Part shown: piece by piece, positions 8,239 to 16,246 of the stretch
Layout of the letters: every line of letters starts with the position of its first letter
Position numbering within the stretch: position 1 is the first letter of the stretch
Assembly (NCBI GenBank): GCA_021808985.1
Contig: JAKBAQ010000001.1
Span: 1 to 49,284, forward strand
Source: Pseudomonadota bacterium
GTDB taxonomy: Bacteria > Pseudomonadota > Alphaproteobacteria > Acetobacterales > Acetobacteraceae
Length of the DNA: 49,284 bases
Reading direction: 5' to 3'
Notes under the pieces: generated by a model
The model's database searches: none
The model's input: the letters and a program-made list of their open reading frames with translations, nothing else
Told to the model about the DNA's origin: nothing
Program-made: the position numbers and the translations under genes

Positions 8239-9501
8239 ATGCAGCATGAGCGCAACCGCCGAATTTTGTTCATCTCCGGCATCGGCCTGGGCCAACGCGC
8301 CGCGCAGCTGCTCAGCACGCTCATCACCCTGCCGCTGGTGCTGCACACGCTCGGCCTGGCGGGCTTCGGCATCTGGGGTGCCGCCACGTCCCTGGCCTGG
8401 CTCTCCAGCATGCTGGATCTCGGCCTCGGCAGCGCCCTGCTCTGCCTGCTGCCGCAGGCCCGGGCGGCAGGGCAGGGGGCCACATTGCACCGCTACATCA
8501 CCGCCGCTCTCTGCATAGGTCTTTGCCTCTCGCTGCTGGTCCTGGGCGGTGGCGCTGCGCTCCGGCTCGCCGGCCTGCCTCTTCCCGCCGCGCCCTTTCT
8601 GGCCGCGCTCATCCTCCTGGCGCTCAACATTCCGCTGAACATATCGCGTGACATCTGGTTCGGCCTACACAAGGGCTACATCGCCGGCTATTGGGAGTTC
8701 GCGCAAACCCTCCTCACATTGGGGCTGCTGCTGCTCGCCGCCTGGGCCGGCGGCGGCCTCACGGTCATGACCATCGCGGTCTACGCCGCCATGCTCGCCA
8801 TCAACGCCGCCAGCCTCACCCACGCGCTCATCCGCCATCCAGAGCTGCGCCCCCGCCAGCCTCCCGCCATCCCCGCCCTGCGTGAGACCCTCACCCGCGG
8901 CAGCCTGCTCTTCGCCATCACCATCGCCGGCTCCAGCGCCTATTCGTTTGATACGCTGCTAACCCTGCACTGGCGGGGTGCCGCCGCCGCCGCGCAGATG
9001 GTCATCGCCATACGCGTCTGCACCACCGCCATCGGCTTCCTCAACATCCTCACCCTGCCGCTCTGGCCCGAATTCGTCGAAGCCGCCGCCAAGGGCGACC
9101 TTGCCTGGCTCAAGAAAATCCTGCGGCATGGCACCTGGCTCACCAATGCGCTGGCCATCGCCGGCTCGGCGTTCATCGTGGCCCTCGGCGCGCCCCTGCT
9201 GCGCTGGTGGATGCACGAGAACCTGCACATAACCCAGCCCTTCCTCTGGGCCATGGCGGCCTGGATCATCACCCTCAACCTGCCGCGCATCTCGGGCCTG
9301 TTCCTCAACGCGGTCAACGAGCTGAAATTTCAGGTATACCTGCTCACGGCCACCGCCCTGCTCGGCTTCATCCTCAAATTCCTCGCCGCCAGCCGCTTCG
9401 GCGCCGCCGGCATCCTCGCCGCCACGCCCATCCTTTGGGGCCTCATCGTCATTCCCGCCTATTTCTGGAAAACCTGGCGCTGGCTGCGGCAAAGCCGCTA
9501 A
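8239..9501 (+). CDS. Wzx-like polysaccharide flippase
   Basis: A 420-residue protein with about twelve predicted membrane helices in the MOP/PST exporter arrangement. The N-terminal stretch (GLGQRAAQLLSTLITLPLVL) and the LGLAGFGIWG and DLGLGSAL motifs are typical of O-antigen/polysaccharide flippases. The ATG at 8239 begins MQHERNRR. An upstream in-frame extension is only the reverse image of the neighbouring epimerase gene. It would flip lipid-linked sugars from the cytoplasmic to the periplasmic face, which fits the glycan genes on its left. It ends ten bases from the convergent gyrB stop. Confidence 0.85.
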   Translation: MQHERNRRILFISGIGLGQRAAQLLSTLITLPLVLHTLGLAGFGIWGAATSLAWLSSMLDLGLGSALLCLLPQARAAGQGATLHRYITAALCIGLCLSLLVLGGGAALRLAGLPLPAAPFLAALILLALNIPLNISRDIWFGLHKGYIAGYWEFAQTLLTLGLLLLAAWAGGGLTVMTIAVYAAMLAINAASLTHALIRHPELRPRQPPAIPALRETLTRGSLLFAITIAGSSAYSFDTLLTLHWRGAAAAAQMVIAIRVCTTAIGFLNILTLPLWPEFVEAAAKGDLAWLKKILRHGTWLTNALAIAGSAFIVALGAPLLRWWMHENLHITQPFLWAMAAWIITLNLPRISGLFLNAVNELKFQVYLLTATALLGFILKFLAASRFGAAGILAATPILWGLIVIPAYFWKTWRWLRQSR

Positions 9502-9510
9502 GCCCCCGCC

Positions 9511-11955
9511 TCAGGTATCCAGATTGGCGACCTTGAGTGCGTTGGTGACGATAAAGTCCCGCCGCGGCTCCACGATATCGCCCATCAGCGTGGAGAATAT
9601 CTGGTCCGTATCCTCCGCATCGGCGATCTTCACCTGCAACAGGCGGCGCACCTGCGGGTCCAGCGTGGTTTTCCATAGCTGGTCCGGGTTCATCTCGCCC
9701 AGGCCCTTAAAGCGGTTTATGGCAAGCCCCTTGCGGCCATAGGCCAGCATGGTCTCCCACAGGGCGACCGGGCCATGCACCGGCTTCGCCGGCCCGTCGA
9801 TGCTCAAGGTGGCGTCAGTGCCAAACAGCTGCGCCAGCCGCGCGCCGCGCTCGGCCAGGTAGCGCGCCTCCGTGGTGCGCAGCACGGCGGCATCCACCGT
9901 GTAGCGTTCGGCCACCCCGCGCACCATGCGCCCCAGCGTCACCCCCGCGGCGTCAGACGTCACAATCCACCCGCGCTCCGTGGGGGCGGCGTTGCTGTTC
10001 AGCCTTGTCGCCAGGGCCTGGTCGCGTTCCGGGTTGCCCAGCGCGTCGGTGGCGAGCAACCCGGTAATGGCCATCTGCTCCAGGTACGTAATTGGCAGCA
10101 GCCGCGAGAGCGCGTTGAAGCGGTGCACCACCTGGCCAAGCCACGCCATTTCGCCGCGCAGCTCATCACCGGCATAAACGCTGCCATCGGCGGCGGTGAG
10201 GGTGGCCTCGCCCAGCGCCCGCTCCAGCAGATACTGCTCCAGCGCATCATCATCCTTCAAATACCGCTCCTCATTGCCGCGCTTGGCGCGGTAGAGCGGC
10301 GGCTGCGCGATGTAGAGATAACCGTGCTCGATCAGCTGCGGCATCTGGCGATAGAAAAACGTGAGCAGCAGCGTGCGGATATGCGAGCCGTCGACATCCG
10401 CGTCCGTCATGATGACAATGCGGTGGTAGCGCAGCTTGCTCTCATCAAACCCGCCTTGTTCCGGCTCGCCCCGGCCGATGCCGGTGCCAAGCGCCGTAAT
10501 CAGCGTGCCGATCTCCTGGCTGCCGAGCATCTTGTCAAAGCGCGCGCGCTCCACATTGAGGATCTTGCCCTTCAGCGGCAAAATCGCCTGGAATTTACGG
10601 TCGCGCCCCTGTTTGGCGGAGCCGCCCGCGCTGTCACCCTCGACGAGAAACAGTTCTGATTTCGCCGGGTCGCGCTCCTGGCAGTCCGCCAGCTTGCCGG
10701 GCAGGGAGGATATATCCAGCACGCCCTTGCGCCGTGTCAGCTCGCGCGCGCGCCGCGCGGCCTCGCGCGCGGCGGCGGCGTCCATCACCTTGCCGACGAT
10801 GCTTTTCGCCTCTTTGGGATGCGTCTCGAACCAATGGCTCAGCGCATCGGCCACGGCCGCCTGCACCACCGGCTGCACTTCGGAGGAGATCAATTTATCC
10901 TTGGTCTGGGAGGAGAATTTCGGATCCGGCACCTTCACCGAGAGCACCGCCGTCATGCCCTCGCGCATATCCTCGCCGGAGAATTCCAGATTATCCTTCT
11001 TGCCCAGGCCCTGCGCATATTTGCTCACCACGCGCGTCAGCGCCGCGCGGAACCCGGCCAGATGCGTGCCGCCATCGCGCTGGGTGATGTTGTTGGTGAA
11101 GCAGAGCATGGTCTCATGGTAGGAATCATTCCACGTCATCGCGAATTCCACGCGGATGCCGTTTTCCTTCGCCTCGCCGATGGAGGTTATGGGCGCAGGC
11201 AGCATCGGCGTCTTGGCGCGGTCCAGCCAGGCGCAGAACTCCGCCACGCCGCCCTCGTAATGAAACGTGGCCTCCTGAATCGGATCATGCCGCTCGTCGC
11301 GCAGAATAATGGCAAGCCCAGAATTCAGGAATGCCAGCTCGCGCAACCGGCGCTCGAACACCGCGTAGTCGAATTCAGTATGCGTGAACGTCCCGGCCGA
11401 CGGCTTGAAAGTGACCTCCGTGCCGGTGGGATGGTCCGAAGCCCCGATCAACCTCAGCGGCGCCATCGTCTCGCCATGCTCGAAGCGGATGAAATGCTCC
11501 TCCCCATTGCGCCAGATCCGCACCTCCATCCATTCGGAGAGCGCGTTCACCACCGCCGCGCCCACGCCATGCAACCCGCCGGAGACCTTGTAGGAATTCT
11601 GGTTGAACTTCCCCCCCGCATGCAGCTTGGTCAGCACCACCTCCGCGGCTGAAATCCCTTCCTCGGCATGGATGTCGGTCGGAATGCCCCGGCCATTGTC
11701 GCGCACGGTCATCGAGCCGTCGCCGTTGAGAATCGCCTCCACCCGGCTGGCATACCCCGCCTGGGCCTCGTCCACCGCGTTGTCGATGATCTCAAAGCCC
11801 ATATGGTGCAGGCCCGAGCCGTCATCCGTATCGCCGATATACATGCCCGGGCGTTTGCGCACGGCATCCAGCCCCTTCAAAACGCTGATGGAAGCAGCGT
11901 CATAGGCATCGTCCCTCTGGGTTTCGGCGGCGGTCGGCGGCAGCGGTTCAGACAT
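9511..11955 (-). CDS. gyrB: DNA gyrase subunit B
   Basis: An 814-residue type IIA topoisomerase subunit that hydrolyses ATP and, with GyrA, introduces negative supercoils. The GHKL ATPase domain opens the protein (RKRPGMYIGDTDDGSG, then EIIDNAVDEA). The transducer domain has QTKDKL. The TOPRIM domain shows EGDSAGGSAKQGRDR, then PLKGKILNVE and DADVDGSHI. The C-terminal GyrB domain ends with KGLGEMNPDQLW and DPQVRRLLQV. Length is normal. No recF, dnaN or gyrA is adjacent, so this gyrB stands apart from the ancestral dnaA-recF-gyrB order. The leader contains an 11-base inverted repeat listed separately. Confidence 0.98.
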   Translation of the reverse strand: MSEPLPPTAAETQRDDAYDAASISVLKGLDAVRKRPGMYIGDTDDGSGLHHMGFEIIDNAVDEAQAGYASRVEAILNGDGSMTVRDNGRGIPTDIHAEEGISAAEVVLTKLHAGGKFNQNSYKVSGGLHGVGAAVVNALSEWMEVRIWRNGEEHFIRFEHGETMAPLRLIGASDHPTGTEVTFKPSAGTFTHTEFDYAVFERRLRELAFLNSGLAIILRDERHDPIQEATFHYEGGVAEFCAWLDRAKTPMLPAPITSIGEAKENGIRVEFAMTWNDSYHETMLCFTNNITQRDGGTHLAGFRAALTRVVSKYAQGLGKKDNLEFSGEDMREGMTAVLSVKVPDPKFSSQTKDKLISSEVQPVVQAAVADALSHWFETHPKEAKSIVGKVMDAAAAREAARRARELTRRKGVLDISSLPGKLADCQERDPAKSELFLVEGDSAGGSAKQGRDRKFQAILPLKGKILNVERARFDKMLGSQEIGTLITALGTGIGRGEPEQGGFDESKLRYHRIVIMTDADVDGSHIRTLLLTFFYRQMPQLIEHGYLYIAQPPLYRAKRGNEERYLKDDDALEQYLLERALGEATLTAADGSVYAGDELRGEMAWLGQVVHRFNALSRLLPITYLEQMAITGLLATDALGNPERDQALATRLNSNAAPTERGWIVTSDAAGVTLGRMVRGVAERYTVDAAVLRTTEARYLAERGARLAQLFGTDATLSIDGPAKPVHGPVALWETMLAYGRKGLAINRFKGLGEMNPDQLWKTTLDPQVRRLLQVKIADAEDTDQIFSTLMGDIVEPRRDFIVTNALKVANLDT

Positions 11956-11996
11956 AAAAGCGGATGCTCCAGAATCTTACTCTATATCAAAAGGCC

Positions 11997-12054
11997 AGAG
12001 TGCGATGACCCCAGGTTCCCCCGCGCGGCGGAGCAGCCCGAAGCATCGCACTCT
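11997..12054 (-). promoter_or_regulatory. Long inverted repeat in the gyrB leader
   Basis: The 11-base arm AGAGTGCGATG at 11997-12007 is repeated exactly as its reverse complement at 12044-12054, separated by 36 bases that include the self-complementary CCGCGCGG. It lies 42-99 bases before the gyrB ATG. On the gyrB transcript it would form a long stem with a branched GC-rich top. There is no T tract, so it is not a simple terminator. It could be an operator pair, a supercoiling-sensitive promoter element or an mRNA leader structure. Confidence 0.5.
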
Positions 12055-12113
12055 ATCACCCTTTATAGCTGAACGCGCCGTAAAATCCTAATCAGCGGCG
12101 CCTGATCCGGGGT

Positions 12114-13367
12114 TCAGGGTATCTCCGCCGAGGAGGTGGCGCCCAGCGTCCTGGCCAGCCCCGCTATGGCATCGCGGAACGGCCCGCGGATCGAGGCCGC
12201 CGGCGTGCCGAACTGGCTGGCCTTCGGCACCACGCGCGGCAGATCCGGTATCACCGCGTCAAAGCGCAAGCCCAGGCTCTGCTCCATATAGCTCTGGGCA
12301 AGCCCCCCCGGCGTCTGCGCCTTGTTCAGCACCAGCAGCGGGCGCGATGTTTGCGGCCGCTCCCCGGCCAGGCCCTGCAACCGCTCCAGGTTGCGCACCG
12401 AGACCATGCTCGGGTCCATCACGATAATGCGCTGCTGCGCCAGGTTCAGCAGATCGCGGGAAAACGCGGAAAGCCGGTTGCCCGCATCCATCACCACGAA
12501 ATTATACCGCGCATGCAGCGCGCTGATCAGCGTGCCGCCGCTGCCCGGCTTGTAGACGAAATCTTGGTCCAGCCTTTCCTGCCCGGCCAGCACATGCAGC
12601 CTGTCCCCCGCCGGCTGCATGGAGCGTTCCAGCAGCAGCTGGTCCACCCGTTCCGGCACCGCCAGCGCCGTCCCCAGGCCGTTATTCGCGTTCAGGTTGA
12701 GGTTGAGCGCAATCGTCCCGGTATGCAGCTCCGCATCCACCAGCGCGGTATGGCGGTGCAGCTCGTTGCCGATCATCCAGGCAAGGTTGGTTGCCACCGT
12801 CGATGTCCCCACCCCGCCGCGCGTGCCGGTGAACACCACGAACCGCCCGCTGCGCCGCGCGCCGCCATTGCGCTTCATGTTGCTGATGATGGGCAGGAAA
12901 TTCTGCTCCAGCGTCGCATGGTTCAGCGGTTTGGGCAGATATTCCCGTATCCCCATGCCCTTGGTCACGGTCCGGTAGAAATTCACGTTCACGGTCTCGC
13001 CAATGGCCATCACCACCGTCCCGGGCTCCACCACCTCGGCCAGCTCCATCACGGCGTTAATCGGCTGGTCCTCTCCAGAGAGGTCCACCAGCACGATCTC
13101 CGGCGTGGTCATGGCCGCGAGAATGGCGAGGCTGGCCCGGAAATCCACCACATGAATCTGGTTATTGTCCTGCAATTGCGGCGAGAGCACCGCCTGCAGC
13201 ATGTGCGCGCTCGCCTCGTCATGCGCGAAGCCGATGAATTTCTCCCGCTTGGGCTGCGCCTCCATCGCCGCCAGCGGCTGCGTGAAGGCGGGGTTGTACG
13301 AGGGCGAGAGCTTCGTGAAACGGCTCGATGCGTTGATCTCAGACATATGGGTGTTGATTTCAGACAT
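12114..13367 (-). CDS. CpaE/TadZ-like pilus-assembly ATPase (MinD/ParA fold)
   Basis: A 417-residue protein with an N-terminal receiver-like domain (about 43-165) and a MinD-type ATPase domain from about 175. The P-loop reads GTRGGVGTST (181-190). The usual MinD signature lysine is an arginine and the following lysine position is a threonine, as in many CpaE/TadZ proteins with weak or no ATPase activity. LVDAEL (209-214) and VVMDAGNR are the Walker-B-like strands. TadZ/CpaE places Flp/Tad pilus machinery at the cell pole. No cpaA-F or tad genes are in the window, so this is an orphan copy. GGAGGA eight bases before 13367 fixes the start. The first codons are tandemly duplicated (see repeat). 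Confidence 0.8.
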   Translation of the reverse strand: MSEINTHMSEINASSRFTKLSPSYNPAFTQPLAAMEAQPKREKFIGFAHDEASAHMLQAVLSPQLQDNNQIHVVDFRASLAILAAMTTPEIVLVDLSGEDQPINAVMELAEVVEPGTVVMAIGETVNVNFYRTVTKGMGIREYLPKPLNHATLEQNFLPIISNMKRNGGARRSGRFVVFTGTRGGVGTSTVATNLAWMIGNELHRHTALVDAELHTGTIALNLNLNANNGLGTALAVPERVDQLLLERSMQPAGDRLHVLAGQERLDQDFVYKPGSGGTLISALHARYNFVVMDAGNRLSAFSRDLLNLAQQRIIVMDPSMVSVRNLERLQGLAGERPQTSRPLLVLNKAQTPGGLAQSYMEQSLGLRFDAVIPDLPRVVPKASQFGTPAASIRGPFRDAIAGLARTLGATSSAEIP

Positions 13368-13370
13368 ATA
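13329..13370 (-). repeat. Tandem duplication of the start codon region of the CpaE-like gene
   Basis: The 17-base string ATATGTCTGARATCAAC (R = A or G) occurs twice at 21-base spacing, giving the protein start MSEINTHMSEIN. Both copies contain an in-frame ATG. Only the outer one has a ribosome-binding site at proper distance. The near-identity at DNA level suggests a recent duplication. Confidence 0.75.
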
Positions 13371-13490
13371 GGCATTCCTCCGGATGAAGGGCCGCCGGGC
13401 GTATCGCCGGACACGTCTTTTTCAACAGATCCGGATTTCCGGGGCGTTAATGGATCAACCCTGGATAGAAAAATAATGAATAAATGTTTT

Positions 13491-13514
13491 GCGCCGCGTG
13501 GCTTTTCGCGGCGC
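13491..13514 (+). promoter_or_regulatory. Hairpin in the truB leader
   Basis: GCGCCGCG and CGCGGCGC form a perfect eight-base stem around an eight-base loop, 46 bases before the truB start. It lacks a following T tract on the plus strand. It may shape the truB-rpsO mRNA 5' end; function unknown. An in-frame ATG at 13476 precedes it, but a start there would add residues not found in TruB. Confidence 0.4.
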
Positions 13515-13559
13515 GCCGCTTTCGCTATCAGCCGTGTTTCATTCTTGATTGGATTTGAT

Positions 13560-14495
13560 ATGGCTAAACAAAAGCGGGGCCGTAAGCTCGACGGCTGGCT
13601 GATTCTCGACAAACCCCAGGGCATCACCAGCACCCAGGCGGTGAACAAGGTCAAGCGCGCGCTTGATGCGCAAAAGGCCGGCCACGGCGGCACGCTGGAC
13701 CCTCTGGCCACCGGCATCCTGCCCATCGCCCTGGGCAATGCGACCAAAACCGTGCCCTATGTCATGGACGGCACCAAGCTCTACCATTTCACCATCCGCT
13801 TCGGCGAGGCGCGCGACACGGACGACGCCGAAGGCGCGGTGACGCAAACCTCCCCCGCCCGCCCCACCGATGCGCAAATCCAAGCCGCGCTGCCCGCCTT
13901 CCGCGGCGCCATCATGCAAATTCCGCCCGCCTTTTCGGCCATCAAGGTCGATGGCGAGCGCGCCTACGACCTGGCGCGCGCCGGCGCGCCGCCCGAGCTG
14001 CCGCCCCGCCCCGCGCAGGTGGACCGTTTCGAGCTGATCGGCCGGCCTGATGCCGACACCGCCGTCTTCGAGGTTGAATCCGGCAAGGGCGTCTACATGC
14101 GCTCCCTGGCGCGAGACCTGGCCCGCGCCTGCGGCACGGTGGGGCACATCGTGGTGCTGCGGCGCCTGCGCGTGGGGCCATTCCTGGAAAACATGGCCAT
14201 CCCTATGGACACGCTCCTCGATCCGGCGCATACGCCCAGCGCACTTGCCGAGCTCATTCGGCCGCTCGAGACCGCGCTGGACGACATCCCGGCACTGGCC
14301 CTGACGGCTGTTGAGGCTCATGCCCTCTCACAAGGCCAGCCGCTCAACCTGGTTGACCTGATGGGGCGGATTCCAGATGCCGCCAACCCTGATGAAGGGC
14401 TGGTCCGCGTGCTGGCGGCGGGGCGCGTTCTGGCCCTGGCCCGACTCTCTGATGGGTGGCTGAAGCCGGAGCGTTTGATTCAACAATTTTCGTGA
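13560..14495 (+). CDS. truB: tRNA pseudouridine-55 synthase
   Basis: TruB converts U55 in the T loop of tRNAs to pseudouridine. The 311-residue protein begins with the family pattern GRKLDGWLILDKPQGITS. It carries KAGHGGTLDPLATG, in which the aspartate of GTLDP is catalytic. KLYHFTIRFGEARDTDD and PPAFSAIKVDGERAYDLAR follow, then GVYMRSLARDL. The start MAKQKRGRKL at 13560 gives the normal N-terminus. The much longer open frame to its left is antisense to the CpaE-like gene. It is followed 11 bases later by rpsO, the usual truB-rpsO order. Confidence 0.97.
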   Translation: MAKQKRGRKLDGWLILDKPQGITSTQAVNKVKRALDAQKAGHGGTLDPLATGILPIALGNATKTVPYVMDGTKLYHFTIRFGEARDTDDAEGAVTQTSPARPTDAQIQAALPAFRGAIMQIPPAFSAIKVDGERAYDLARAGAPPELPPRPAQVDRFELIGRPDADTAVFEVESGKGVYMRSLARDLARACGTVGHIVVLRRLRVGPFLENMAIPMDTLLDPAHTPSALAELIRPLETALDDIPALALTAVEAHALSQGQPLNLVDLMGRIPDAANPDEGLVRVLAAGRVLALARLSDGWLKPERLIQQFS

Positions 14496-14506
14496 AGGAT
14501 ATCACG

Positions 14507-14776
14507 ATGTCGATTACCCCAGAGCGCCGCACGGCGCTGATAGCCGAATACGCCACCGCCGAACATGACACTGGCAGCCCCGAAGTGCAGGTCGCCCTGC
14601 TTTCCGAGCGCATCTCCAACCTCACCGAGCATCTCAAGAGCCACGCGAAGGACTTCCATTCCCGCCGCGGCCTGCTCGTGCTGGTCGGTCAGCGCCGCTC
14701 GCTGCTGGACTATCTGAAGCGCAAGAACGCGAAGCGCTACCAGGACCTCATCGCCCGCCTGAACCTGCGCCGCTAA
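14507..14776 (+). CDS. rpsO: 30S ribosomal protein S15
   Basis: An 89-residue protein of exactly the expected S15 length. It binds 16S rRNA at the three-way junction of helices 20-22 and is needed for platform assembly. The conserved run TGSPEVQVALLSERI is followed by HLKSHAKDFHSRRGLL and by RRSLLDYLKRKN. GAAGGA six bases before the ATG is the ribosome-binding site. The longer in-frame start at 14456 would overlap truB and is rejected. A strong intrinsic terminator follows. Confidence 0.98.
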   Translation: MSITPERRTALIAEYATAEHDTGSPEVQVALLSERISNLTEHLKSHAKDFHSRRGLLVLVGQRRSLLDYLKRKNAKRYQDLIARLNLRR

Positions 14777-14798
14777 GCCGCCAGGATAAATCACCCAA

Positions 14799-14833
14799 AA
14801 GCGCCGCGCGGGAAACCGCCCGGCGCTTTTTTT
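14799..14833 (+). terminator. Intrinsic terminator of truB-rpsO
   Basis: AGCGCCGCGCGG and CCGCCCGGCGCT form a 12-base stem with one mismatch around a GAAA tetraloop, followed by a run of seven T. It begins 22 bases after the rpsO stop and is a textbook Rho-independent terminator. Confidence 0.92.
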
Positions 14834-14865
14834 GTCCCCGCGCCACGGCCTCCGGCCCTGCATTC

Positions 14866-14910
14866 GTACGCAGCTTAACTTTATTCCTCAGCTAAAGTGT
14901 TGTAGCGTAC
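14866..14910. promoter_or_regulatory. Nested 45-base dyad upstream of the P450 gene
   Basis: GTACGC (14866-14871) and GCGTAC (14905-14910) enclose ACTTTA (14878-14883) and TAAAGT (14893-14898). Both pairs are perfect inverted repeats with the same centre, and six bases separate outer from inner arms on each side. Overall 13 of 18 arm positions pair. This is the layout of a dimer-of-dimers operator, or of a hairpin in the leader. It lies 65 bases before the P450 start in otherwise non-coding DNA. A separate six-base GC stem (GCGCCC / GGGCGC) is at 14933-14950. Confidence 0.5.
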
Positions 14911-14975
14911 AAACCGGAAAATGCCCCCAGGCGCGCCCGCGCCGGGGCGCTGAATAATACCGGAGGAGCATTGCG

Positions 14976-16220
14976 ATGGACCAGGCCGTTACCCCGAATG
15001 ATTTTGATTTCAGCCACGCCGGCGAGCTTGGCGACCGGCTCTTCCCCCTCCTCAATGAGCTGCGCGAGCGCGACCCCGTGCATTGGGACGAAAAATCCCG
15101 CTGCTGGATCATCACCCGCCATGCGGATATTTCCGACGCCCTCTACGGCCGCGTGCCGGTGAGCAACCTGCGGCTGGCGCAGGCGTCCATTTCGGCGATC
15201 CCGCGGTCCCAATGGGCCGAAAAACTGCCGAATCTGATCAAATACTCCCCCTACCACATCACCAACATGGACCCGCCAAACCACACCCGCATGCGCGGCC
15301 TGCTCACCAAGGCGTTCAGCCGCAACGTGGTGGAGGCGCTGCGCCCCTACGCCCAGGGCATCATCACCGGGCTGATGGACAAAATGCGCCAGCCCGGCGA
15401 GGTGGAATTCGCCGACATCGCCCTGGCCCTGCCCGGTAACGTGATCTTGAAGCTCCTGGGCCTGCCCGAGGAATTCTATCCCCGCCTGCGCGTCTGGGCC
15501 AATGACGTGATGGTCGGTCTTGGCACCCCCAACCCTGACGCCGAATGGGTGATCGCGGCTGACCGCGCCTTCGCCGAGCTCACCGCGGCGGCCCTGCCCA
15601 TCATCAAGAACCGGCGTGAGACCCCCCACCGCCCGGATGATTTCATTTCCTCCCTGGTCCACGCCAAGGACGGCAAGGACGGCCTGAGCGAGGATGAAAT
15701 CGTCGGCGTGCTGCAAGTGGCCGTCATCGCCGGACATGACACGACCGCGAACTCAATGACCCTTGGCATCGAAAAACTGGCCCGCGCGCCGCAAGCCTGG
15801 GCCCACATGGCCGCCCACCCCGAACAGATGATGGCCTCGGTGCTGGAGCTGATGCGCTATTCCGCGATGTCCACCGCCCAGAACCGCGCGGTCGCCCATG
15901 ATTTTGAATGGCACGGCAAGCAGATCCGCAAAGGCGACACGATTTTCCTGATGTTCGCCGCCGGCAACCGCGACCCGCGCGCCTATGCCAACCCCGAGGC
16001 GCTGGACCTCTCACGCCCCAACGACCAGTCGCTGACCTTCGGCCCCGGCATTCACCATTGCATCGGCCATCTCCTGGCCAAAATGCAGCTGACCGAATTC
16101 TTCACCGCGCTGACAGCGAATTTTTCCGGCGCGCGGGTGCTGGATGACGAGGTGAAGTTCGCCAACATCCTGGCCTTCCGGGCCATCCCCTCGCTGCGGA
16201 TGCAATTCCAGCCGCGTTAG
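14976..16220 (+). CDS. Cytochrome P450
   Basis: A 414-residue soluble bacterial P450. The I-helix oxygen-activation motif is AGHDTT (252-257). The K-helix ExxR is E291-R294. The haem-binding loop is FGPGIHHCIG (355-364), with C362 as the iron thiolate. MDPPNHTRMR (98-107) is the usual C-helix pattern of class I enzymes. It has no reductase domain, so it needs a ferredoxin and a reductase; none is adjacent, though a ferredoxin-NADP reductase is encoded at 41162. GGAGGA seven bases before the ATG is a strong ribosome-binding site. A tandem SnoaL-fold gene follows 26 bases later, which suggests a shared pathway. Substrate unknown. Confidence 0.93.
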   Translation: MDQAVTPNDFDFSHAGELGDRLFPLLNELRERDPVHWDEKSRCWIITRHADISDALYGRVPVSNLRLAQASISAIPRSQWAEKLPNLIKYSPYHITNMDPPNHTRMRGLLTKAFSRNVVEALRPYAQGIITGLMDKMRQPGEVEFADIALALPGNVILKLLGLPEEFYPRLRVWANDVMVGLGTPNPDAEWVIAADRAFAELTAAALPIIKNRRETPHRPDDFISSLVHAKDGKDGLSEDEIVGVLQVAVIAGHDTTANSMTLGIEKLARAPQAWAHMAAHPEQMMASVLELMRYSAMSTAQNRAVAHDFEWHGKQIRKGDTIFLMFAAGNRDPRAYANPEALDLSRPNDQSLTFGPGIHHCIGHLLAKMQLTEFFTALTANFSGARVLDDEVKFANILAFRAIPSLRMQFQPR

Positions 16221-16246
16221 GCGCTTTGTCCGCGGGAGAGACGCAA

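Noticed and set aside
12351..13559. Long N-terminal extension of truB
   Set aside because: It is antisense to the CpaE-like gene and lacks protein character; TruB homologues start near MAKQKRGRKL.
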